Below are positions 1 through 10,790 of a stretch of DNA of 64,000 bases, piece by piece. The notes beneath the pieces are model-generated. The model worked only from the letters and a program-made list of their open reading frames with translations. It ran no database searches and was not told the origin of the DNA. Origin of the DNA: Taudactylus pleione. Lineage: Eukaryota > Chordata > Amphibia > Anura > Myobatrachidae. How positions within the stretch are numbered: position 1 is the stretch's first letter; each line of letters opens with the position of its first letter. A program made the position numbers and the translations under genes. The stretch covers positions 6,720,001-6,784,000 of the forward strand of contig JAUIMM010000126.1 in the NCBI GenBank assembly GCA_031769625.1, read 5' to 3'.

Positions 1-253
1 CTCGTATACTTAATAATGGGTCAGTAAATATAAGTAAGAACAGATTAGATGCTGTGAAATGTGAAATGCATCATGGTGTTATATATTTCCAATACACAGT
101 ATTACAACAATACAAAAAATGCTGAATTGTTCAGGACCTGCATCCTATTCCTTTATATCAAATCTCTCCCCGTATAAATAGCAGTCTGAAAGAAATTAAC
201 TTTTTAGTAAACAATTATAGAAAGAATCACAAAAAGCAATGTAATCCCAGATT
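1..253. other. Unassigned 3' flank of PLE A
   Basis: AT-rich sequence with no coding signal. It lies just past the end of the minus-strand endonuclease of PLE A, so it may be that element's 3' untranslated tail running off the window edge. No hammerhead-like core or terminal signature was seen. Confidence 0.4.
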
Positions 254-725
254 TTAGTTAAGGCCTCTAGGGGCCATTGTGCCCAGCCTATAAATCCATC
301 TGGATTCACATTGTGATAATAATAATGACCAATTACCACCTCTTGAGACTTTAGAGATATGATCAAATATTATATAACACATGGCAGCCATGTTGTGCCC
401 CGCCGGCATAAAATGGCATGCCATCGGCTGGTCACTACAACCAGCTGCAATGGCTGCATAGATGGCTGACCGGTGTAATCCCATTCTCTCCCTTAGGGTC
501 CTATCCATCTTGCCCACATATGCTAGACCTCATGGGCAAGTACATTATAAAATTGGTGGTACATGTAACACGATATCTAATGATGAATCTCTTCCAAATA
601 TGGGGGTGGCTAAAACTGTCTCCAGTTGTCAAATACCTACAAGTAAGGGAATTCAAACATCTATAACTGCCATTATTTTGGATGCAGAAAATGACCACTG
701 GAATTTTTGTTACATTTCGAGACAT
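254..725 (-). pseudogene. PLE A: linker and GIY-YIG endonuclease domain (decayed)
   Basis: C-terminal part of a Penelope-like retroelement protein. In this family the GIY-YIG nuclease cuts target DNA to prime reverse transcription. On the minus strand a Cys-containing linker (about 570-725) leads into the sequence C-T-C-P, a stop, then GLAYVGKM, which is the GLxYVGKT core with a TGA where Cys is usual. This is followed by DRTLRERM, HRSAI, a HF..AGHN segment, RGG, an ESRWIYRL helix and a final PRGLN, the usual end of PLE proteins. The in-frame stop and a frame change between linker and nuclease show it is dead. The reverse transcriptase lies upstream at higher coordinates. Confidence 0.85.
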
Positions 726-900
726 CCGTCTTGACTACCCAGTCTTTAATATTATTACCACGTGTATAACATGGCATAATATTTTTGTTGCCCATGTGTA
801 GCTCTTGATCAGAAGAAATAATTGACCAATGTTTTCTAGTAGCCTTTTTAATGGACCCACTATGGATGTTGTAGTGTTTAACCCAGGGTATCTTAGTCCC

Positions 901-2256
901 CTATTGCCTTACTTTCACTTCTTTGGGTAACAATAATTGTTCACATGGTGTTTTCAAAGCTTTGTTCATAGCAGATTCCAGTGTGGATAAATCATATCTA
1001 CATTCCAAAAATTTTAGCTTCATTGTGTTCATGTGTTCTCTAGCTGTAGTGTCATCACTACAAATATGTCTAGCCCTAATAAATTGGGAGTATGGTAAAC
1101 CCAAATTAGAGGGCATAGGATGAAAACTATTAAAGTGTAAGGTTGATTTCCTATCAGTAGATTTAGTGAACAAACTGGTAACAATTTTACAATTCTGAAT
1201 GCTAATTTGTACATCAAGATAGTTAAGACTTTCTGAGCTAGCACAGAATGTAAATTTTACAGGGCTGTCAGAGGCATTATGTGTTTCCAAAAAATCTAAC
1301 AAATCTTTCTGCGGGCCTATCCAAATTAAGAATATATTGTCTATGTATCTGACAAAAAAAATGAATCTTGTCAGACACTATAGACGACTCAAAAAAGATA
1401 TCTTCCTCCATCATAAACATGTACGCATTGGCGTATGATGGGGCCACATTTGACCCCATCACACAACCAACGAGTTGCAGGTAGATGCTGTCATTATACA
1501 AGAAAAAGTTATGTGTAAGGATAAGTTCCAACAAGTCAATTATTAAATTGACATCTTGACATCACTCACAGAAATTAGTCTAAGACTCTCATCATTTGGA
1601 ATGATGGTATATAAGCGCTTGATGTCAACACTACATAATATACTATTAGTTGGTATCTCACCCAATGCATTGATTTTGTTGAGAAACATGGTTGTATCTT
1701 GCAAAAATCTTGGGTGATCCTTAACACACAGCTGGAGAATAGAATCAAGGTACACTGACATTGCCTGGAACAACAACAGATCCCGGGCAGAAATGATGGG
1801 TCTGCCCGGGGGGTAGTCCAGGCTTTTGTGAACTTTGGGTACCGTGTATAGAATTGGTAAAATAGGATATTCTGGAATCAAAGCCAAGCTCAAATCTCTG
1901 GAAATGATTCCCTGATCTGCTGCCAGGGTGAACCTCTCCCTAAGAATTTGTTTATAGGGTACAGTGGGGTCTTTGTCTAATTTACAATACACCTGGGTGT
2001 TAGACAATTGATGATTGATCTCTATCTTGTACTGAGACAAATCCTGTAGCACTATCGTGCCACCTTTGTCCATAGGGCGTATTACCATATGGGAGTAAGA
2101 GGCCAGATCTTTAAGGGCCTTCCACTGACCTGCGGACAAGTTGCTGTGCTTAAAGGTAGTATGGGTGTCATTAGTCACCTGGATACTCACAATCATTTTG
2201 TATTTAAGGGAGGAAAGATTGGGAACATGGCCACAATCTTCCTCCCTTAAATACAA
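901..2256 (-). pseudogene. PLE A: reverse transcriptase (decayed)
   Basis: Reverse transcriptase of the telomerase-related PLE class, read on the minus strand in three broken frames. Recognisable in order: IRPMDKGG near the N-terminus, YTVPKVHKSLDYPPGRPI, DIKRLYTIIPN (motif A with its Asp), a QLVGCVMGSNVAPSYANAYM block (motif B), and a motif C that reads YIDN at about 1329-1349, where YIDD is expected. The thumb-side NSFHPMPSNLGLPYSQFIRARHICSD follows. A T-run near 1350 carries the frameshift between motifs B and C. Loss of the second catalytic Asp plus frameshifts means no activity. The 5' end is abrupt, at the foldback junction at 2190-2264. Confidence 0.88.
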
Positions 2257-2264
2257 AATGATTG
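2190..2264. repeat. Foldback junction between PLE A and PLE B
   Basis: Inverted repeat: arm 2190-2221 is the reverse complement of 2234-2264 with one missing T, separated by 12 bases. Both arms encode the peptide SLKYKMI, one on each strand. The plus-strand reading continues as IDHIPP, as expected inside a GIY-YIG C-terminus, so the plus arm looks like the original and the minus arm like a templated copy fused to the RT of PLE A. Confidence 0.85.
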
Positions 2265-2365
2265 ATCACATCCCTCCGACAGCAAAGGGGGAGATCATGC
2301 CAGGAAGCTATTACAAAGAGAGTCCCACTGGATACATGACTAGAATATTGTCAGACCTTTTGGCC
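2234..2365 (+). pseudogene. PLE B: GIY-YIG C-terminal fragment
   Basis: Plus-strand fragment reading SLKYKMIDHIPPTAKGE followed by YYKESPTGYM. It parallels the RYRIIDHVPPLAMGG..LLQCESQWII segment of PLE H at 43.95-44.1 kb, the C-terminal part of the nuclease. Only about 40 residues remain before the 3' tail, and the upstream protein is replaced by the inverted PLE A piece. Confidence 0.65.
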
Positions 2366-2960
2366 TGAATGAGAATTTGTCACTAACATGTTTTCTCTAA
2401 GATTATCTTGTAATACAATTGATCTATACTAGGGTTATCTACTTATAGATATATCTAGTCATAGGCCAGTCTATATTTTATATGTGCATCATTCTTTCTA
2501 CTTTATGATTCTAGTAGCACGTGACCATTGCTGATACTTTCTGTTACATTACGTCAGCTCATGTAGCTGTTTTTTGGAATAGTGGTTGTTTTATGTGTTA
2601 TAATAGCTTCAGTTATTTGGATCATGGAATTACCCTTGCTGTCTTGTCTGCACTTGTCATTTAATGCTGGTTATGTTTATCACACATGCTTATGGCCAGG
2701 GTTGCCTGACTACATTGGATCTGGCATCTGCTGTCAGACCCACTGAGACACGGCATGGTGGATGATGTCAGTATTGCAGTCCGGACACAACGAAGCAGTG
2801 ATCAGTCATGGTGGAGGGATTTAACACTGTTATATGAGGTAAGATTTGTGTATTATACTTTGTTCTTGATGAAAAATTTTAATTGAATTTGAAACATTGA
2901 ACAAAGATGTTTGGAACCCTCTAATTGATTGTACCTGTATATTGAGAGTGCCGCCCGTAC
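2366..2960 (+). mobile_element. PLE B: 3' tail with hammerhead-like motif
   Basis: Non-coding tail after the nuclease fragment. At 2865-2900 it holds CTTGATGA, an AAATT/AATTT hairpin, then GAAACATTG, the arrangement of hammerhead ribozyme cores known from PLE terminal repeats. The first core base differs from CUGAUGA, so cleavage is doubtful. An (AT)n run follows at 2980-3005. Confidence 0.55.
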
Positions 2961-3059
2961 TTAACTTTGTATATATAAACATATATATATATATATATAT
3001 ATATAAACCATCCAAAAGTAATAATGGAACAGACAAGTAACACATAAGGATGGCATGCC

Positions 3060-3446
3060 CGGTCTTGTTCTCAGAAACTGTGTTGCAGTTAAAAAGTATT
3101 ACATCACATTCGATGTTTCAGTGCATCTGGGTGCTGGAGGCACGGCTCACATTGATGATGTTACGCCATCCCCCAGGTGACTTGTACTGCAAACCGCAAC
3201 CAGGAAGTGGCTGACACCAGCCCCATCTCCTGGCAACCATGAACACTGCCCGGACACCTATACCCGGATCTCGGCACTTAAATGTAAACATAGAAATAAA
3301 TAAGCACCAGTGTGTCATATAGATCCAGACAGTGCAACAAAAACAAAAAGATAACAGCACCAGTTAGAAATCCACTAGATAAGAAATAGGCATAAGTACA
3401 TTTGAAAAGAAGGAAATTTAATAAAGCTATAATGTACCCAGCAATT
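3060..3446 (-). mobile_element. PLE C: 3' tail (tentative)
   Basis: GC-richer non-coding sequence directly downstream (minus strand) of the PLE C nuclease. It includes GAAACATCG at about 3112-3120, similar to the 3' half of other PLE tail motifs here, but no clear CUGAUGA partner. Assignment rests mainly on position. Confidence 0.45.
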
Positions 3447-3885
3447 TTTTTCATTGAGGCCACAGGGGGCCACTGTATCCAAATATATAATCTACTTTGT
3501 CTCCAGTTTTAGTAGGTCCTTTTTACGATCTCCTCCTCATCTCCATTCCAGAACCTGGTCAATGATAATATAGTGCAAACTCGCCAAACTAGGTCCACTC
3601 TCTAAGAAGTGTTTGGCTACTAGTTGGTCACTTTTCTGTTTGGATAAAGCCATAGAAATGGCTGATCAATCAAGGGCCATGCATTCCTTAAATTGTGTAA
3701 AAGTTTTACCAACATAATAAAGTCCACAGCTTATTATGTAGATAACATAAGTGCTACTGCATGTCACCACATGTCTTATAGGTACATTTTTTCCATTGTG
3801 GGGATGCCTTTAACAAGATCCTGTATTTAAATAACTGTATGTCATACAATTAACACATTGGTAACAACCTGTTTTTTTCATGGTG
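3447..3885 (-). pseudogene. PLE C: CxxC linker and GIY-YIG endonuclease (decayed)
   Basis: Minus-strand reading gives GCYQCVNC (a CxxC-type linker as in Neptune-group PLEs), then YIISCGLYYVGKT (GIY-YIG core), an SAISMAL stretch, VAKHFLESG, YIIIDQV, a GGD and LLKLET motif and a terminal VAPCGLNEK. At least three in-frame stops interrupt it. No RT was found upstream, so this is a 5'-truncated copy, the commonest PLE form. Too broken to form one open frame, it was found by reading through the stops. Confidence 0.75.
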
Positions 3886-4599
3886 GATCTGTAATTCACA
3901 AGGTTAAAATTGGCCTGTGGATATTTGCAGAGCTGGCTCTAGGCATAGGCATTCTAAGCAAATGCCTATGATGACTGTAATGCTTTGGGAGACTCCATGA
4001 CATTTCACAGTACAGATCCCCCACCCCTGCCATTTGTGCGGTTGGAGCTCAGCACTTGAGAACCTTGTGCCTCTTTATAATGAGTCCCTAGAGTATATTT
4101 GGTCTGCTAGGACCTTTTTTGTAAGTGCCTCTTCTGATTGTTGTTCTTGTTTAAGAGTGACTTCTAGTTGGCGGACACCTGCTTCTGATCCTCGTCTGGT
4201 ATGGCCTATTTTGTTTGGTGAGCATTTTAGCCCATTTATGGGGAGATTGCACTATTTCTTAGTGTGTGTTTGTGTGTGCAGTGTATATTATGAGGACCAT
4301 TTTTGTTCCTATATTGTTTTCACTGTCCTTTGTGAGATTGTTTTTTATAATACTATTGGCATCATTGATGTCACTTCCTGTTTGGGTAAAAGCATGATTA
4401 ATTTTACAACTGCAGAGCCTAAACCACATTTAGAGATTTCAGTGCATTCTGGCAGGGGGCGTGGTGTGGGCAGAGTGGAACTCAAAGCTCCAGCCACATC
4501 CCCAGCATGGAGATGCTGATCTTTCAATGTGTTGCAGGCTCAGCAGATTCCCTGTGGCAAGGTGAGCTCTATGATAGTGATGACCAGAGGGGACATTGG
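3886..4599. other. Unassigned sequence with a 10-bp hairpin
   Basis: Contains a perfect hairpin (arms 3944-3953 and 3961-3970), possibly the end of an unidentified MITE, and otherwise T-rich sequence. A 161-codon open frame on the plus strand has no recognisable domain and a composition driven by a GT-rich run. It is not called as a gene. Confidence 0.35.
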
Positions 4600-4970
4600 T
4601 GTAGAGAGGGAAGGTGTTCAGTTTTAGGGAAGGGGATCTATGTCGGTGAAGAACTGTGTGTGTGTGTGTGAGAGAGAGAGGGGTTCTGAGTGAGTGGGGA
4701 GATCTGTGTGAGGGGGCATCTGTATGGGTGGAGCACTGTATGTGTGTGAGGGGGACAGCTTTTTGTGTAAGTTGGGGGCTACATGAGTGTGAGTGGTAGA
4801 GTATAATGAGAGTATAAGCTTGTATGGGGGATCTGAGTGAGTGGAGAGAGCTATTTGTGTGCAGGGGGGTCTGTATGAGGAAGGGAGAGCTATAAGAGGG
4901 TGGGATCTCTGTGAGGAGGGGAGATCAATATGAGGGGGAAGATCTGCGTGAGGGGGAGCTGTGTGAGTGA
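4600..4970. repeat. Degenerate purine/GT-rich minisatellite
   Basis: Repeated GAGGGG, ATCTGTGTGAG and GAGTG(A/T)G words with irregular spacing, including a (TG)n(AG)n stretch near 4658-4680. No fixed period could be read by eye. Confidence 0.6.
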
Positions 4971-5086
4971 AAAATATACTATATGTATTTAAATATAGAG
5001 TAATATAGGGCCCTGAAGTGGCATATTTATTAATTATTGGGTCCTATTCTCGATAATTTAAATCTCTTATCACCAATATTTGTGTG

Positions 5087-5092
<6 letters not shown>

Positions 5093-5127
<35 letters not shown>
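5093..5127. repeat. (TA)n microsatellite
   Basis: Uninterrupted TA dinucleotide run preceded by a short GT run. Confidence 0.95.
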
Positions 5128-5129
<2 letters not shown>

Positions 5130-5825
5130 ATTGAAATATATGCACCATATTTATTTTCTGCTTTTCCAGGGATAGGGGGAGCCTCAATCTCTAAATGGCA
5201 TCTGGGATTACTGGGATGACCTTATGCCAATGAAACACATATATACACCAGAAATATCATTACTGAGCAAACTTTTGAACTTTGTTCCAACAAGCAATAT
5301 GAGCAAGTTCCAAACTTTTATTGAACTGAACAAGTTTGGAAGGAATCTAATGCTGTATACACAAGGCATGATGTAAATGAATGATAATGATACTGTTCAT
5401 TGTTAAATCATTCATATAGTTAATTTTTTTCATTTTTATGCTGCCGATGATTGACCAACAACCAACAATGCATGTTACTGCATCAACGATAACAATATCG
5501 TTAATCGTCCATACATGCAGGCCAACCTGGATGATATCTATCACTGCCTGCAGGAGGAAATGGTCATTTGTTGTTGGTCGTGGGTGATATTGTTGGTGTG
5601 TGGATGAGTGATATCTCAAGGAAGACCTTTCAGCAATATCGATCGCTGAGCAGATCATCCCATTTGTATGCAACATAACATTGAAAAGGCATTTTTTAAG
5701 AAAATATGATGCAATTTTTAAAATTTACATTTAAAAAGAATCCAAATCAGGTCTCAAGCCAAAATGTAAGTTTTACCCACTTGAATCCAAAGGAAGTCCC
5801 TTAAATATATTTTATGATCTTGTTA
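5128..5825. other. Unassigned, possible palindromic MITE
   Basis: AT-rich sequence. Partially inverted words around GTTGGT/ACCAAC at 5440-5610 suggest an old foldback element, but clear termini were not found. No gene is visible. Confidence 0.3.
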
Positions 5826-7127
5826 GGAAAGCTCTAGGTGAGGAAGACCCACAACCAATAAGAACACACAATCTAAAGAACAGGGAGATGGAGTCTCTAA
5901 AAAATCTGGAAAAAACCATGACATTATTATAAAACAAGCTGACAAAGGGGGGGAACTAGTTATCATGGACTGGTCATATTACCTTAAGGAAGCTGGGAGA
6001 CTCCTTGGTGACATGGCTTCATACATTGTACTGGAGAAAGATCCTTTAGAGGAATACATTGAAGAATTGAGACCACTACTTATGTTTGGGCTACATAACA
6101 GCATATTGAACAAAGAAGAATTCCAATACCTTCAGCAAACTAGTCATATCACCCCCATTTTTTTATTTTCTGATGAAAATTCATGTCTACTATGGAACCC
6201 CCAGGAAGATCTATTATTGCGGGGATTGATTCTTTACCAGCACATTTGCCAGAGTATGTAGACATTTTTCTATGCAAATATGTAGTAGAGCTTCAATCTT
6301 TTCTTAGGGACAGAATATGTGTAATGCAGATAGTGGAGAATATCACATGGAAAGACTCATATCAGTGGGTAACCATCCACATACAATCTTTATATACATG
6401 TATTGAACATCTGAAAGGTATTAACACATGTAGATAATTTCTGGAAACTGACACATCTATCAGTGTACCACAATTATTTTAAGTTTTTAGACAAATGTAT
6501 CAACAAATTTGTGGTACCGCAATGGGGACTACCTTCACCCCCAGCTTCACTAATTTGTTAGTGCTGGGTGAGGAATTTTATATACAGTTACCCCCCATAT
6601 AAGGAAAACATCATCCTTTACAAAAGATATATAGGCAATATTTTAATAATATGGGAAGGAACTAAAGATGTTTCTAAGTCACTTTAACCCACATTGCTGC
6701 TAATAACATGGATTTGAAATTTATGCATAAGTTGGGTGCTGGATGCATCTAATTTCTTGACCAGATTTTAATAGGTAAAGTGAACAAAATAATAACAAAT
6801 AATTTTATTACGGAAGTCAACACCAGTAGTTATTTATATTACAAGAGTGGTCATTTGAAAAGATGGAAGGAAAATATACCTTACTCGCAATTTCACAGAA
6901 TAAAATGGAATTGCAGTATGAACAGAATGTGTGAAGAACAAACACAGCTTTACACCCAGAGGTTTAAGTCTAAGGAATACCCAGAAAGACTACTATGCAA
7001 AGTGGCAAATAGAACAAAAACCTTGGAAAATGCTACATTCCTGGAATATAAAACCAAAACAAACACACAAGGGAATGAGCTGATACCACTTATTACTACA
7101 TATAATGTTCATGAAAAGAGAATTTAA
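5826..7127 (+). pseudogene. PLE D: reverse transcriptase, Neptune-like (decayed)
   Basis: Plus-strand PLE reverse transcriptase. Seen in order: HDIIIKQADKGGELVIMD near 5913, EEYIEELRPLL, then in another frame PPGRSIIAGIDSLPAHLPEYVD, FLRD, and a QWVTIHIQSLYTCI block where motif A should be (Asp lost). QICGTAMGTTF near 6510 is motif B, and YIGN at about 6625-6639 stands where YIDD is expected, so both catalytic Asp are gone. The thumb region reads SYLYYKSGHLKRWK and IPYSQFHRIKWNC (6830-6930). Several frameshifts separate the blocks. The sequence is clearly a different lineage from PLE A and I. Confidence 0.88.
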
Positions 7128-7745
7128 AATGCACTTACAAAACACTGGAACATTCTCCTGATGGACCCAGTGCTTAAAGGTATCCTTCACCCAAGACCTC
7201 CAATTGTACTTAGGAAGGCTTGAAATTTAAAGGAGTTCCTGGCACCTAACATGACCAGGCTTGTTACCCTACAAAAAAGTAGATCTTTACCAAAATGAAT
7301 GGGGTGTTACAAGTGTGGGAGATGTAATGTGTGCAGGTATGTACATCCAAAAAGTAGAACTTTTACAAATTCTGAAGGCACAAAAGAATATAAAATTAAG
7401 CAGAATATGAATTTTAATTCTACGTCAATTATTTACCTACTCAAATGTCAATGTGGGACAAAGTACATCGGCAAGACTAAGAGACCTCTCAAATTGAGAA
7501 TACAAGAACATGTAAGAAACATTAAGTACAAAATAGAGGGTCAATCCTTTTCAAAACATTTCATGATGTACCATAACTTGGACCCTGATGAATTATTGTT
7601 CATAGCAATTGAACAGATTACCCTGGGAGAAAGAGAAGACCTGGCAATAAAATTATCGCAATGTGAGATATACTGGATCTTTGAATTGAGAACCATGCTT
7701 CCACTAGGATTTATTGACAGCTATGAAATAGCATTATTACTGTGA
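7128..7745 (+). pseudogene. PLE D: CxxC linker and GIY-YIG endonuclease
   Basis: Best preserved PLE nuclease in the window, open for 148 codons from 7299. The linker GCYKCGRCNVC resembles the Cys motifs of Neptune-type elements. Then come SIIYLLKCQCGTKYIGKT (GIY-YIG core; the usual GLxY is TKYIG), RPLKLRIQEH, a KHF and EQITLGEREDL segment, CEIYWIFELRTM (with the conserved Glu) and an L-P-L-G-F end. The RT upstream is broken, so although this domain is open, the full element cannot act on its own. Other PLE copies here end in PxGLN; here it is PLGFID. Confidence 0.85.
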
Positions 7746-7803
7746 ATCCATCTAATATTTTGGTGGCGATGAACACTAGGTGGTCAGAGTGTATGTACTG
7801 GAT

Positions 7804-7922
7804 ATCTACAGCCATACCAATTTTTAAATGCCCAATCTTGTCCAGTCTTGGATGCTAAGTTTTTCTGGGCCCGGATAGTACTTGGATGGGAGACCTACTG
7901 GGTAGTCCAGGTGCTGTAGATG
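7804..7922 (+). pseudogene. 5S rRNA-derived full-length copy
   Basis: About 119 bases that align end to end with vertebrate 5S rRNA: an ATCTACAGCCATACC start (5S: GCCTACGGCCACACC), GCCCAATCTTGTC, GATGCTAAG, AGTACTTGGATGGGAGACC (box C intact) and a GGTGCTGTAG end. Many substitutions elsewhere and no T-run terminator at the 3' end argue against a working gene. It begins about 60 bases after the PLE D nuclease stop. It may be a retroposed 5S pseudogene or the head of a 5S-derived (SINE3-type) element. Downstream sequence shows no clear LINE-type tail. Confidence 0.85.
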
Positions 7923-9200
7923 GTAGTCCAGGGGTACATATACACAAAAGTCCAGACTACATAAAGTGAGCATCGGAGAGAACATCATGAGGAGAAGACA
8001 TGTGAAATATTGAACTTTGTTGCACATAGGCAAAGTACGTCTGCATTTGTAACCTATCCGCATCCTGGTGAAGAAGCCACACAAAATAATATTTAAGACC
8101 TTATAAGGAGTTATATGAAAATGGAATTAATCCCTAAATTTAGTATTTATTATTTTTTAGTTATTTGTTATCTATTTCCTTCCCTCCACAAGACTTAGAA
8201 TTGGCCACTAGCTTATTGTTGTGGAATAAATAAATAATATCTGCATAGAGCAGGGTGCATATATTTTTCCAAATCACCTGGTTAACTACAATTGCTAATG
8301 GTCAATGTTACATCTCTAACTATTATTTTATATTTAACTAATATTGCATCATGTGCTGTTATTCATCCTAAGGGTTAGAATTGCCATCAAACACATTTAC
8401 TATGCCATATAATATTAAGTATAAGGCTAGAATTTATTCCATCATATTATGCCTAGTTTACCCTTCCTAATGACCTGGCATAGGTAAGAGATTGTAAAAA
8501 AAAATTTATGTAGGAACACTCAGTGATTGTTATTCTCAGTTTATATGATTTTTTTCAATTAAAGTTTGGAAAGCTCTGGAAAGAAGGGCAGAAGACACCT
8601 TGATCCAGAAGCACCAATAGACTTCGATGTTTCTGGTAGAAGTGACTCCAGGAAAGGGCGGAAGCCACTGTAAACCATTATACCAAAGACAGTTTTTGAA
8701 GTTTGTTTTTAGATGAATCTATCGGGATGTTATTACTTGAGTAGAGAACATGTGCTTATACTGCTACTGTAAAATGGCAGATGTGATATAAGAGCCGGAT
8801 TAGAATTTAGCTAATTGCTGTCCCGATGACAGGTAGTAATGTCATTGATTGTCACTAATTTGTCCTCATTAGTGGGGTGTATATATAAGGAAACCCAAAT
8901 GGAGCTATAGCCCCTTGAAGAAGTCTGAGAACCAGGTGAAAAGTGTTTGGAGCTCCATGGTCCTACTCTGCATGAACTTACCTAACATTCTGGTAAGATA
9001 AGTACCTTGCACTTTGCTATTTTGGTTTTCTTGCAATGAAATATACTTTTTATTATTTATTTTATCAATTTAAACTCTATATACCTATTGTTTTTTATCT
9101 TTGCTAATATATTTTTTACTCTTGTTAATGGCTAAATAAATCTTCTAATTTTTATATAAATTGGCATCTTATTGACCACTTTGTTTCATGTACGTGTTTT
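7923..9200 (+). mobile_element. Probable PLE D 3' tail region
   Basis: Non-coding sequence after the PLE D nuclease and 5S copy. At 8901-8956 GGAGCT and AGCTCC could pair around CCTTGAAGA ... GAAAAG, matching the layout of a degraded hammerhead: outer stem I, core, inner stem, GAAA. A long AT-rich stretch follows, similar to other PLE ends. The link to PLE D is inferred from order and orientation. Confidence 0.45.
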
Positions 9201-9342
9201 TTGATTTTTGGAGTATGATACCTGCATTGATTTTTTTTTATTGGCGAACTCTGTGGAACATTGGCTATAAAAATGTTGTTTATCTGCACTAAATATATTA
9301 TTTTGCAGTAATGCATGGACACTTTCATGCATTCTGTACACT

Positions 9343-9946
9343 TTGGCCCTCATTGAGAGCCGCTCGCTAGCGGCAGTACGCTTGTTCCGAGCAATGTTCA
9401 CACATCTGCGCATGCGTACGGTTTTTAGTATGCATGCGCAAACCAGTCAGTGCGGCCGAAAATCTTTTGTACGCTATATAGTGAGTGCCTGCTATTTTGA
9501 GTGACAGAATGAGGCGTATGTGGGTGGTAACAGGGGAAGGTGCTTGAAAACGGGGGAGTGGAATTCGAATGCAGGCGTGCTTAAAGGTCAAAATGGGCGT
9601 TTTAAGGGAGTGCATAATTAATACAGCAGCGTCATTGACCACGTCACTTGGTTTTTTTTTAACTCAGAACTGCTCGCAAAATAGCGGTTGAAAAAACCAA
9701 CCACAAGAATAGCGAGCAGTTCATACGCTGTACGATGTACTCGATTAATCTAATAAATAGCGGACATGACGTATGGTGCGAGCGGCCAGGAGGCGTTTTT
9801 ATCAAATAAACGAGCGTATGTTTTGCGCGCTCGTTCAGACTTAGAGGTGGGAACAGACTGCAATTTGCGAAGGGATCATTTGAATAGCCACCCCTTGTTT
9901 TTGAACGAACGACCGCAAATAGCGAACGGCTCTGAATCAGGCCCAT
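9343..9946. mobile_element. MITE, family with GGGCCTGATTCAG ends
   Basis: Non-coding element about 600 bp long with inverted ends: left GGCCCTCATTGAGAGCCG, right (reverse complement) GGGCCTGATTCAGAGCCG. The interior is CG-rich compared with its surroundings and has no transposase. Related copies lie at 25129-25694 and 42011-42300. The superfamily is not established. Confidence 0.75.
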
Positions 9947-10234
9947 TATTACTAAGGTAATATAGCTACCATTCACTAGTATATAAGTATCCTAAACATA
10001 CTGCTGTAATTGAAGGTATTAACCTTCTGGGTACACATACACTGTTTGCAATTTAGACCTAATGCAAGCACTGACATAGCTATATATCAAGTTCACCTAA
10101 CACTATTCCTATGCAAAGTAGCAGATCTCCAATGCTATTAACCTCTTGATTTAACTTACACACATAACCTTGTGGGGAATTACATACTCATATTGTAAAC
10201 ATAATCTAGGTGGTGCTCTAAGATCTCCCATTTG

Positions 10235-10238
<4 letters not shown>
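9947..10238. other. Unassigned AT-rich sequence
   Basis: No gene, repeat boundary or RNA motif seen. Confidence 0.4.
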
Positions 10239-10288
<50 letters not shown>

Positions 10289-10345
10289 TATATAGATTTA
10301 TAGATAGATATAGATTGATAGATAGATAGATAGATAGATAGATAG
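10239..10345. repeat. (TA)n followed by (GATA)n microsatellite
   Basis: TA run from about 10239 to 10294, then GATA tetranucleotides from about 10305 to 10345. Confidence 0.95.
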
Positions 10346-10790
10346 AAAAAGACAATAAAAAGACAATTGGTGTGCAAATCAATTAAAATTTTAAACTGTC
10401 CCGATTATTTCAGATATCATTCAATGCCGGTCTGTGTGCACTGCCTCGTATGTTGGGCTGGCATCCTCCCCTTTTTCCAATAGGTCCCGTATCCACAAAC
10501 AGGTATTAAATTCTATAAAACAAACAAAGGGTGTGCCACATAGTGCATTATCCAAAACATTTATTTAGAATATTCTCTATAACATCCATCCATAAATAAT
10601 GTACCAATGGTGGCGGTCAGACCACCATGAGTGTAAACAGCATAAACAATTGAGCCTCCGGGTGAAGCAGCTTGTAGCACCGGCAGACTTGTTTCACATA
10701 ATCGTCATGCTTGGCCATGCCCCTATGCATTTCATCACAAGGACATCCTTGTACGTATTCTGGTAATTTATGGGTCTCTTATGTCCATAC
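10346..10790 (-). mobile_element. PLE tail fragment, minus strand (tentative)
   Basis: Read on the minus strand, CTTGTGATGAAATGCATAG near 10720-10745 is followed by a GTGAAACAAG at about 10695, the two halves of a PLE-tail-like core, then an AT-rich end. It faces the plus-strand tail that starts about 50 bases further on, giving a head-to-head arrangement. Confidence 0.4.

Noticed and set aside
4034..4519. 161-codon open frame
   Set aside because: No domain, Val/Cys runs from a GT-rich tract, no supporting signals.
7804..7922. Functional 5S rRNA gene
   Set aside because: Many substitutions in the A-box and 5' half, no T-run terminator, single isolated copy.
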